64,000 bases of DNA from contig OZ250179.1 in assembly GCA_965238125.1 (NCBI GenBank), forward strand, positions 3,658,001-3,722,000, read 5' to 3'. The stretch comes from UBA6623 sp965238125 (GTDB lineage Bacteria > Acidobacteriota > Terriglobia > Bryobacterales > UBA6623). Under the pieces are notes generated by a model. It saw nothing but the letters and a program-made list of their open reading frames with translations, made no database searches and had not been told where the DNA came from. Positions 17,958-25,610 of the stretch are shown piece after piece. A program made the position numbers and the translations under genes. Numbering within the stretch: position 1 is the first letter of the stretch; every line of letters begins with the position of its first letter.

Positions 17958-19471
17958 TAGAGGGCCTCGCTCCCTCTTCGTCTTCCGAGCCGCCGCACCC
18001 GGCGATTCGAGTCGTCGACTCCCTGCGCGACGCGGGAAAGACATACCGCTCCGTCGCTGTTTTCGATTTTTTCGAATATGTGGATCCGCGCGCCGTCGAC
18101 GATGCCGTTGACGGCATCTGCAAGTTGGCGGAGGAAGTCGTCGCGGCGAGCATTCCGATCTATCCGGATAGTCTGCTGGATTTCTTCACGGCTGATCCGG
18201 CGCGCCGCATCCTGCAAACGCGCGATTGGTGGGACGAAGTGTTCAGCCGCCACGGTTTCCAGGCCGCGACCCCACCGAGCGAAGATCTTCCTCTTCTGAC
18301 ACCCTTCCTCTACAGCCGCCGCCGCTTACGGCAATTCGCGGCGGGCGCCTCCGAAAGCGCCGCCCCTCCCGGCCTCGCCGCCGGCGCGCCCGCCCGGTCG
18401 CCCAAGGTTGTCTGCGTGCTTCCGAGAACCGACGGAACCTTTTACCGCGCGGCGCGAGGGTTGACGCAAGCCCTCGACAACGAGATGATTGCCGCTCGGA
18501 CGGCTTTACCACGCGAGTTGCCGCGGCCTGAAGTCGCCGAAGCTCCGTTCAAGATCACTTGGGCTCATTTTGAAAGCCCGTACCGCCGTGTCCGCGTGGC
18601 GCGAGGGAAGCATCTGGAGTACTTCACCAGCTACTTCCAGATCGAGCCCAGGGGCGGGTTGACGGGGTGGTTGCGAGAGATGATGGCACGAGACAGCGTC
18701 AAGCTAGTGCCGTCGGCTTTCTGTCGCGGCGTGCTGGAACAGATCGGCTGTCCGGCCGAGCGGATCGAAGTTGTCCCGCACGGCTTTTCTCCCGAGTTCG
18801 CCGCCGGGACGATTGAAGCCGTTTCCCTCGCCACCCGTAAACCGTTCCGATTCCTCGCCGTGATCGACTCCGCCGACCCGATGCGTTACGGACTCGATCT
18901 GTTGCTGCAGGCTTATCGCATGACGTTCCGGGCCGACGACGAGGTCACGCTGATTGTTCAGGACATCGGATCGGCCGACGCGACCGTGCGCCAAATGCTC
19001 GAACCCGGCGACGGTCCCGAAATCGTCTACTACGCCAATCCCATGAGCGACCAAGGGTCGGCCTCGCTCCACGCGGCCTGCTCGGCGTTTGTCGCGCCCT
19101 TCCGAGGCGAGGCGTTTGGGCGCCGCATCCTTGACGCCGCCGCCATCGGGTTGCCGCTCGTCATGCCGCTCTACGGAGGCCCGCTCGATTTCTGCGATAA
19201 AGACGTCGTGCAGTCGGTCGAGTATGAACTCAAGCCGGTCGGTGAATGCCTCGCCACGAACAGTTTGCGCTGGCGGGAAGAGTTGACCTGGTGCGAGCCC
19301 AATGTCGAACATCTGGCCGAGCGCATGCGCTGGGTCTCCCTAAACTCCGGCGCGGCCCGCCGGAAAGCAGCCGTTCTGCAAGACAGGGTTAGACAGGCGT
19401 TCTCGTGGAAGTGGTCCGCGCGAAGGCTGATGCAGACGCTCAACGAATAGGCCTTCTCGTCCCCGGCCGTT

Positions 19472-21280
19472 TCAGCGCTCGCGTTGCCAAACCGCCATCT
19501 CCGTCGCGGCCAACAGCGCCATCGCTCCGCCTCGATCATCGCGGCCGAGGATGGCTTTGCGGTCGAGGTAATGGCGCAGACTCGGCTGCTTTCCCGTGCT
19601 GGTGCAGACATCCACCAACTCCCCGTTTGGCGCTATCCGCGTACGAAGCCCATACCAAGCTTGGTCGACGGCCGCTTCGTAATCGCCGCGCTCGAGCAGG
19701 CCCAGCCGAACACCTCGTATCATCGCGAACACGATCATCGAAGTGGACGTCAACTCGCGATAGCTGCCCGGTCGGTCGATCACCTGATGCCACAATCCGG
19801 TCGGGTCTTGGTGGCGCAATAGCGCTTCCAAGTGCGTCCGAAGCTCACCAGCAAGCTCGGCGCGAGCCGCGTGGCCCTCGGGCAGCGCGGTCAAACAGAG
19901 GGCCAGGCCCAAGGCCGGGAAGCCGTTGCCGCGCCCCCAAGCGGCTTGGTCAAGCGGCGAGTGGCGGTACAAGCCGTCCGCCCGCAGATCCAGTGATTTC
20001 ATGAATCGCAAGTGGTGCACCAACATTTCGAAATACTTCGCCTCGCCGGTCAGTCGGCCGACCTCGGCCAGGATCGGCCCGCCCATGAAGACCGCGTCAC
20101 TCATTTCGTTGTGAAAGGGCATCGCGGGCAAGGGGCGCCCCTGCTCGTCGAAACCCAAGTCGGCCGCCGCTCGCGCCAACGCGATGTACCGAGGGTTCCG
20201 GGTAACGCGCGCCAGCTCGCTGAAGATCAGATGCCCTGACAGCGTACTTCCAGACGTTCGCTCGGACAGCGTCGGCTTGCCGCCGCTCGCGTAGGGTGCG
20301 ACGATGCGCTCGACCTCGGCGAGGTGACTTGGGTCGTTCGTCAGCTCGCCGAGTCGAATTCGGCCGATCAGCGCGACAGCCGGAATGTAGGCAACTTGAT
20401 CGAGCCCGTGTCCGTAGTGAACCGCCAACTGCTCGGCGATCTCGATCGGGGTGCGGGCCAACCGCCGTTGGAGTTCCCGGCGGGCCGGCGACGGCCCATG
20501 TAAAGCTGCGCTCTCGATGGCCCTCAAAAGTTCGGATAGAAAATCCGCTTCCGGGGGTGTTTCGACGCGCACAGCCGGGACCGGGCCGGTTCCGCTCGGA
20601 GCGCTGACGACCAGTTGTGATACGAGATTATCCGATGCTTCGAGGCCTGCGGCATCGCCCAACGAAGCCTTCAGCTTTTCCAGGGAAGTCCGTATGTCCC
20701 CCGGCACGGCGTCGTCCGACTTGGGCACGAACCAGCACATTTGTTCGCCTGACCGAACCTCCACCACCCAGTCGGGAGCGTGCATGCCGATCCAGCGCCA
20801 AAGATAGGCCGCCTCCGGGTCGGTTCGGCTTTGGTAGGCGTCGCCGGAGGGCGGATATCCCCGCAAAGGGTTGCCTCCTGATCCGTTCGGACCCTCCCCT
20901 GCCGACATCCAACCGTCCGGGTTGGCGAGCGGGACGATCGAGACGGCAAAGCGGCCTCGAAACACTCCGGCCTCGTCGGCATCGTGGAACCACCGAAACG
21001 CCTCGACGGCGGCTCGTACCGACGCCTCGGACCCATCCAAGCCGCCGATCAACAAGACACGGGTCTTGGCGGTATGAAGATCGAGATCGTCGGAGGTGAT
21101 GCGGGCCGCAACCGGCGTTTCAAGCCTCGTGACGCCGATGGCGGTTTCCCTCACTCCGTGGAAGGAAGAGCGGTCGAGCAGTTCCGCGATCCATGGCGGT
21201 TCACTTTGCGCCCAAAGCGGCAGGGCAGCCAAGAGTCCAAGCACCCAAGCCGCCCCGCTCAAGGGTCGCCGAAAGAACAT
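19472..21280 (-). CDS. Secreted protein: degenerate M14-like domain fused to GH88/GH105 hydrolase domain
   Basis: About 602 residues from ATG 21280 (AAGGAT just upstream), chosen because the signal peptide FFRRPLSGAAWVLGLLAALP starts there; an ATG at 21337 adds 19. Residues about 25-250 resemble an M14 carboxypeptidase/deacylase fold (LLIGGLDGSEASVRAAV, PLANPDGWMS), but the zinc-binding His of the usual G-x-H-G-x-E is Asp here, so it is probably not a peptidase. Residues about 280-600 form an alpha/alpha barrel with DQAAWGRGNGFPALGLAL and ELTSTSMIVFAM, as in unsaturated uronyl/rhamnogalacturonyl hydrolases. Likely periplasmic pectin-fragment breakdown. Confidence 0.75.
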   Translation of the reverse strand: MFFRRPLSGAAWVLGLLAALPLWAQSEPPWIAELLDRSSFHGVRETAIGVTRLETPVAARITSDDLDLHTAKTRVLLIGGLDGSEASVRAAVEAFRWFHDADEAGVFRGRFAVSIVPLANPDGWMSAGEGPNGSGGNPLRGYPPSGDAYQSRTDPEAAYLWRWIGMHAPDWVVEVRSGEQMCWFVPKSDDAVPGDIRTSLEKLKASLGDAAGLEASDNLVSQLVVSAPSGTGPVPAVRVETPPEADFLSELLRAIESAALHGPSPARRELQRRLARTPIEIAEQLAVHYGHGLDQVAYIPAVALIGRIRLGELTNDPSHLAEVERIVAPYASGGKPTLSERTSGSTLSGHLIFSELARVTRNPRYIALARAAADLGFDEQGRPLPAMPFHNEMSDAVFMGGPILAEVGRLTGEAKYFEMLVHHLRFMKSLDLRADGLYRHSPLDQAAWGRGNGFPALGLALCLTALPEGHAARAELAGELRTHLEALLRHQDPTGLWHQVIDRPGSYRELTSTSMIVFAMIRGVRLGLLERGDYEAAVDQAWYGLRTRIAPNGELVDVCTSTGKQPSLRHYLDRKAILGRDDRGGAMALLAATEMAVWQRER

Positions 21281-21337
21281 ATCCTTGCAAGCTATTGATA
21301 CAAAGCGGGTTCGACGACCTTGGCTTCGTTTCGTCAT

Positions 21338-21903
21338 TCTTGCATTTACCAGAGACGCCGACCCGGCCGCGCAGAATCGATCGCGGCATCGAGGGGGGGC
21401 GCCCGGAGCAACCCGGTCGCGACCATGCCCGGCCGTTTGAATTGATCAAGGCGATCCGCCAGGCGGTCAAGACTCTTTAAGTCATTGCTTATAAACATGT
21501 TATCTTACAATTGGGTTCGTTTCGTATTCCTGGCCTATCCGAAATGGGGGTGGAATTGGTTGTGCCGGGATCGGAGGTCCCCACCGGGAGCGAATGCAAC
21601 AGCTCTGTACCGCCCGAAGGCAAGTTTGAGTCGGCCGCGGCGAGCCGGCTGCATCCTTGTCACACATTGATTCCACAATGTCTAAGCAGCGAATCAATTG
21701 GGTTCGTTTCGTCTTTTTGGATTTCCGTTTGGCCGCTGATTTGGGTCGTGTCGGCTCGGCCGGCCGGCCGCGGCGATTGCTCCTGTTTCCAGTGTACAAC
21801 CGAGGTGCTAACTTCGAGGTGTCGGACGGGCTTATCGTACTGAAAACAAATATGTTGTTTTGTCGATCACCATATGAGGGGAGAAGGCGGGTGGGCGGAT
21901 TCT
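21338..21903. other. Intergenic region with a short dispersed repeat
   Basis: No gene is supported. AATTGGGTTCGTTTCGT occurs at 21509-21525 and 21698-21714 and again at 23238-23254, each in the same orientation. Read in reverse these give the NEPNS/ETNPI/KRTQL peptides often seen in spurious ORFs of related genomes, so it is a dispersed repeat. A 20-base palindromic GGCCGGCCGC stretch lies near 21760. Confidence 0.5.
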
Positions 21904-23052
21904 TTACGGCACCATTCTCTTCCGCGGCTGGGGATTGAGGGTTACCGGTTTGTCGTACCCGGTCATCTCGAGATACCCGACGCCCGCTACCGGCCGCCCG
22001 GCCGCTGAACCGCGGTAGTCCACCGCGCCTTCCCAATAGTTGGGGCCGATGCCGCGCTCGGTCACGATTTCCTGCGACGCGAGCGGCGTGCGGCAATCGA
22101 GGTTCATGGCGAGCGAGGAGATCTCGATGGTCCACTCGATCGGGTAGGGCGCACCGGTTTCTTCGCTGGTCCAGGTCTTGCCGGGCTGGAAGGCGATGTC
22201 GGATCCCTCCAGGTGACGGCTCCGGCCGGCGGGGTCGACATAAGTGCCGGCGAGAAAGTCGGGTCCCTGCCCTTCAGAGGCTCGGATGCGATAGAGCATC
22301 AATTCTGTTTGATCGTCGAGTTGGATGCTCATCCAATCCCAGCCGACTTGGCCTTGGCCCATCTCTTGGCTGAAGAACTCGTGGTCCATCCAAGCCGTGC
22401 CGGTTACCTCGAACGGCTTGCGGTCAAGCGTGAGTTTGCCGTTGGTCGCCAGGCGCGTCAGCGAAACGTAGTGCGAGGCGTTTCGGCCGTCGTCGGACTT
22501 GACCATCACTCCTTCGCGGCCGTGGATCACCGGAGGCTTGAGCGGCTTGAGACTCAATGCGGCGCTAAAGCCCTCGGTCATGGCTTGCAATTGCAGGGTC
22601 CCCGGGGAGTCGCCCTCCGGCGGCCATTTGACCGACCAGTTGCCGTTCCAAATGCGGCCTTGTGAAGACGAAACCCCGGCTGTCCCGGGTCCGGCGCGGT
22701 TCAACCGCTCCGCGCGATGAAAGCGCCCCGCCTCGATGTCGCTCAAGGCCAGATGAGCGAGGTAGAGCTGATCGAAATCCCAGGTCGAGGCAGGCGGCGT
22801 TTCGCGCTCGACGCCGACGCGGAAATAGGTCAGCTCGAAACCGAAACGGCGGTTCTGGGCAGTGAATAGATTGCCGGTGTAATACCACCACTCGGTGCGA
22901 AAGCTCGGGTGGTCGAAATGATCGCGCGGGAACGAGTAACGGTATCCCGGGCGGGGATTCTCGAAAGCCCGGAGCCGGGCGGCGGCGGCCGATAGGGCGA
23001 GCAGTCGCAGATACGCTCGGCGCGTCATGTTTCCGGGGAAGTCGATTTTCAT
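21904..23052 (-). CDS. Exported lipocalin/AttH-like (carotenoid 1,2-hydratase-like) protein
   Basis: About 382 residues. The N-terminus has a twin-arginine-type signal (TRRAYLRLLALSAAAARLRA); ATGs at 23088, 23052 and 23028 are possible and 23028 would start exactly at this signal. The body has the AttH/CrtC double-barrel hallmarks: FRTEWWYYTGNL, FGFELTYFRVG, LAHLALSDIEAGRF, YVSLTRLATNG, and GTAWMDHEFFSQ followed by GWDWMSIQLDD. Many family members lie beside FtsX-type permeases and are called predicted secreted hydrolases, but here the neighbours are unrelated. Substrate unknown. Confidence 0.82.
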   Translation of the reverse strand: MKIDFPGNMTRRAYLRLLALSAAAARLRAFENPRPGYRYSFPRDHFDHPSFRTEWWYYTGNLFTAQNRRFGFELTYFRVGVERETPPASTWDFDQLYLAHLALSDIEAGRFHRAERLNRAGPGTAGVSSSQGRIWNGNWSVKWPPEGDSPGTLQLQAMTEGFSAALSLKPLKPPVIHGREGVMVKSDDGRNASHYVSLTRLATNGKLTLDRKPFEVTGTAWMDHEFFSQEMGQGQVGWDWMSIQLDDQTELMLYRIRASEGQGPDFLAGTYVDPAGRSRHLEGSDIAFQPGKTWTSEETGAPYPIEWTIEISSLAMNLDCRTPLASQEIVTERGIGPNYWEGAVDYRGSAAGRPVAGVGYLEMTGYDKPVTLNPQPRKRMVP

Positions 23053-23327
23053 GAATCCGCGGATTTGTTCGTGCGTCCGCGGACTCATGATAACGCCATG
23101 AGAACGAGATTCGGCGACGGGAAGCGTCTGGTTCCAAGAGCCTTAACAGGCGGGCGGGTTGTCAGGGCGTCCGGCTGCCGTCCTGACACAGCTCCAAGTT
23201 GTTGATATGGCTTGGGATGGATGATGCTCGTTGGCGGTGAATTGGGTTCGTTTCGTCGAATTGGTGGTGCGGTGATGGATGCTGTCACCGATCCCCGACG
23301 GTAAACGGTCCAGGGGGCAGCCAACTC

Positions 23328-23633
23328 CTAGACCGGCTCGTAGCGCTCCACGTCGATGTCACTCGCGCGGGCGCGCATTTGCGTGGCGTCATGCCAAGCC
23401 TGCATCTTCAGCAGCATGTCCATGCTGACGTCAAAGGCCTTCTCGATGCGCAGCGCCATTTCCGCCGACAGCGCGGCGTTTCCGTTCAGCAGATCGGAGA
23501 GCGTTGCCCGACGCACACCCAAGATTTCTGCGGCCTTGGTTACGTTCAAGCCCAGTTCCTCGACAACTTCAGTGCGGATGAAATCACCTGGATGCGAGGG
23601 AGTCATGTTCACATTGATCTCGTCGGTAGGCAT
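23328..23633 (-). CDS. higA: HigA family antitoxin (XRE-type helix-turn-helix)
   Basis: 101 residues. HPGDFIRTEVVEELGLNVTK followed by AAEILGVRRATLSDLLNG is the signature HigA/VapI addiction-module helix-turn-helix, then AEMALRIEKAFDVSMDMLLK. It overlaps the end of higB by one base, the reversed (toxin-first) order normal for higBA. It neutralises HigB and would repress the operon through the palindrome at 23929-23951. Confidence 0.93.
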   Translation of the reverse strand: MPTDEINVNMTPSHPGDFIRTEVVEELGLNVTKAAEILGVRRATLSDLLNGNAALSAEMALRIEKAFDVSMDMLLKMQAWHDATQMRARASDIDVERYEPV

Positions 23634-23923
23634 CAGTGGTAGTCCTCCAAATTCAGGTGATCGAGGCGGCCGTCCTCCTCTTCAAACGTGATCCGCCAAT
23701 TGCCGGATGCTGAAACGCTCCATTCACCCTGGCGGTTACCGGAGAGTTGATGGACACGCCAACCAGGCGGGGCGCCAGCCAAAAAAACGTCCATATCTTC
23801 CGCCAGGATCAGCGTCGTTAAGATCTTGCGCACCCGATCGACCAGATCGGTGCGCAAGCCTTTGGCGCTGTCGTCCTCGATCAAGCGACGCAATCCCTTG
23901 TGGCGAACCGAACGGATGACCAG
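23633..23923 (-). CDS. higB: HigB family toxin (RelE superfamily mRNA interferase)
   Basis: The C-terminal part is typical HigB: MDVFLAGAPPGWRVHQLSG, GEWSVSASGNWRITFEE, LDHLNLEDYH. The homologous N-terminus (VIRSVRHKGLRRLIEDD) is encoded upstream of the first TTG (23893), and no ATG/GTG/TTG exists there. The only plausible start is a CTG at 23923, preceded in frame by a TGA. Either CTG is used, or the gene starts at TTG 23893 and lacks its first strand. About 96 residues with the CTG start. Confidence 0.8.
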   Translation of the reverse strand: MVIRSVRHKGLRRLIEDDSAKGLRTDLVDRVRKILTTLILAEDMDVFLAGAPPGWRVHQLSGNRQGEWSVSASGNWRITFEEEDGRLDHLNLEDYH

Positions 23924-23928
23924 GCTTC

Positions 23929-23951
23929 AGTGTACGGCATTACCGTACACT
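23929..23951. promoter_or_regulatory. higBA operator palindrome
   Basis: A perfect inverted repeat, AGTGTACGG-CATTA-CCGTACACT (9-bp arms, 5-base spacer), ends 6 bases upstream of the probable higB start. Position and perfection fit the binding site for HigA autoregulation. It is the most symmetric site in this intergenic region. Confidence 0.7.
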
Positions 23952-23962
23952 GCTGCAACCTT

Positions 23963-24250
23963 GTCTTGAGCGACAAAGGGGTTCGGTGATGGGGTTCGGG
24001 ACCGGGACGGGGGTTGACGGGGTTCGGTGACACGGGGTTCGGTGACGACACGCGGGGGGTTCGGTGACGGGGTTTCGGTGACAGCCACCGAACCCGCCGC
24101 GGCGCGACCCCAGCGGCGGATACCAGGGCCCTATGGCACGCGCCCCGGCGGTTTCGGCCCGCAATACCGTCTGCCCAATCGAATCTCCATCCATGTGAGA
24201 TCGGAACAGTTGAATGCCGGCACAGTTGCGTGGCTGTCACCGATCTCCCC
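23963..24250 (+). repeat. Dispersed repeat D, copy 1, with tandem GGTTCGGTGAC units
   Basis: Starts CTTGAGCGACAAAGGGGTTC, runs through about seven imperfect GGGGTTCGGTGAC units (23975-24085), then an inverted pair (CGGTGACAGCCAC near 24076, GTGGCTGTCACCG near 24229) enclosing about 140 bp that is almost identical to 48850-49015. The second copy has fewer tandem units. A possible short reverse ORF start (HPIVRQLVVAVVAAAAGAV, from 24318) is cut off by this repeat. Confidence 0.7.
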
Positions 24251-24410
24251 CGCGTCAACACGGCTCCCGCAGCAGCCGCAACTACAGCCACAACCAGCTG
24301 TCTCACGATTGGGTGCATTGCTTCCTGAAGCTCCCGTGCTAAACCCCCATATTATCACCTGCGCGAGTCGCCATCTGAAGAGGAAGGCGACAGGGTTCTG
24401 GTTCAGCGGA

Positions 24411-24971
24411 TCATGAGGGGATCGTTCCCTCTTGTTGATCGCAGAGCTTTTGGTAGTTTTGCAGCGCTCGGTTTCGGCCGTACACTGTGGCGCCACAAGC
24501 CGTCATCGCAAATGCTTTGCCCACCTGTCGTCTCTCAGGGTTCGCAAAGTCTTTTGGACTCTGAGCGTTCATGTAGGCATGAATGGATTCCTGCGGTTCC
24601 AGCCGGCGAGGCCACGGCTCCTCACCTCTCGGAGGGTTGACCATGATCCTCGCTCCCTTGCGCTTGGGATCCATGAAGCCGGCGAAGGTGATGGTGATCG
24701 GAAATGCACTGAGGTTGACGACCTCAACCCCAAGGCCAGCCTCTTCCGGAAAATCATTCTTGTCGTGCCAGAATCGAAGGTTGTCCCCACTCGCAGGCTT
24801 AACGAGAACCGCCAAAGGCGCAACTCGCAGCTTCACCCGACGTTGGTCGAAGTAGAGCCAGAGGTTGAAGACGCCCAGAACGGCGCCTACAGCCGCTGCA
24901 CCAGTGGTCAGGGCATCGAAGAGGTCTCGGGTTGGTGCAACATCCATGCTGCGAGACGATAACATACTCAT
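24411..24971 (-). CDS. Hypothetical protein with one N-terminal membrane helix
   Basis: About 186 residues from ATG 24971 (a start at 25013 adds 14; one at 24947 removes 8). A single hydrophobic segment (ALTTGAAAVGAVLGVFNLWL) follows a short N-terminus. The rest is soluble, with GLGVEVVNLSAFPITITFAG and PWPRRLEPQESIHAYM, a beta-sandwich-like pattern. Such proteins are scattered in bacteria without known function. No operon partner. Confidence 0.6.
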   Translation of the reverse strand: MSMLSSRSMDVAPTRDLFDALTTGAAAVGAVLGVFNLWLYFDQRRVKLRVAPLAVLVKPASGDNLRFWHDKNDFPEEAGLGVEVVNLSAFPITITFAGFMDPKRKGARIMVNPPRGEEPWPRRLEPQESIHAYMNAQSPKDFANPERRQVGKAFAMTACGATVYGRNRALQNYQKLCDQQEGTIPS

Positions 24972-25013
24972 GGGACCACATACCCACCAACGCCACAATA
25001 ACCGCGCGCCCAC

Positions 25014-25610
25014 CCGTCAATCGGAGCCCCAGTGAGCCCCGCAGGCGGGGAAAAACCGGGGGGGAAACCGGGGACAGCTTCCTAATAAAGATTCTTCATC
25101 AAAACCGGCAACTCTCGGCGCGCGGCTAAGCAGGGAAGAATCCGGTTCACGCTTCGAGAAAGCAGATGCCTGAGACCACGGCTTCATTCTTCGTGGACCG
25201 CTTCGATCGGAAGGTATTTCCCGCCGCCCCTATCTTCTTGCAACCCGGCACACCGGAGGTTTTGCGTGTGGAGGCGAAGCAAGACGGACGGGCCAAGGAG
25301 GCGTCCAAGTGTCAGCCGGCGGCTGAGGAAACCTGGGGGGAAACCCGGACAATCGTGTTGCGGCCGCAAACGGTGGCGTGTGGGGACTACGCAAGGTCGC
25401 CGAGTCCGAACGAGAACTGATTGCCGAGGTTGAGGCGGCAATTGAAGAGAAGCACGCCGGCGCGTGACGGCCGATTCAGCCTGGACGCATCGCACTTTCT
25501 CACAATTCCAACAGACTCCTTATGATTTTTCCCGTTCCAATTGAACGGACCGGCCTTGGGTGGCAAGCTTGTCGGGCGCGTGGATCTCGCCGTGCCCTAT
25601 ACTGCCCCAC
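25014..25610. other. Intergenic region with gene-end remnants
   Basis: No intact gene. On the minus strand 25184-25213 encodes LPIEAVHEE and a stop, matching the end of the FtsX-type permease at 49276 (NPIEVVHEE, stop, GAAGCC), so it may be a permease scar. On the plus strand 25379-25467 reads GVWGLRKVAESERELIAEVE and a stop after EEKHAGA, the tail of an unidentified gene. The last 100 bases should hold the promoter of the next gene. Confidence 0.4.

Larger units (their letters stand above)
16481..19450 (+). pseudogene. Methyltransferase-like/GT4 glycosyltransferase gene split by IS630
   Basis: Codons run from ATG 16481 to 16864, are interrupted by the IS (16865-17957), and resume at 17960 after one copy of the TA duplication. 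Joining 16481-16864 to 17960-19450 gives one frame of about 624 residues (...EQAGYAHL then EGLAPSSSS...). The first part (to about 270) resembles a degenerate methyltransferase. The second is a GT4-type glycosyltransferase, with VVPHGFSPEFAAG near its middle and an EAFGRRILDAAAIGLPLVMP donor-binding segment. The split part could be translated only as a C-terminal fragment reading in from the IS. Confidence 0.85.

Noticed and set aside
17507..19450. An open frame of 647 residues starting inside IS630
   Set aside because: Same artefact: IS630 antisense joined to the glycosyltransferase C-terminal part. No promoter or start supports it as a native gene.
23963..24090. CRISPR-like array from GGTTCGGTGAC repeats
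   Set aside because: Units are 11-13 bp with almost no spacers and there are no cas genes; it is a tandem repeat within a dispersed element.
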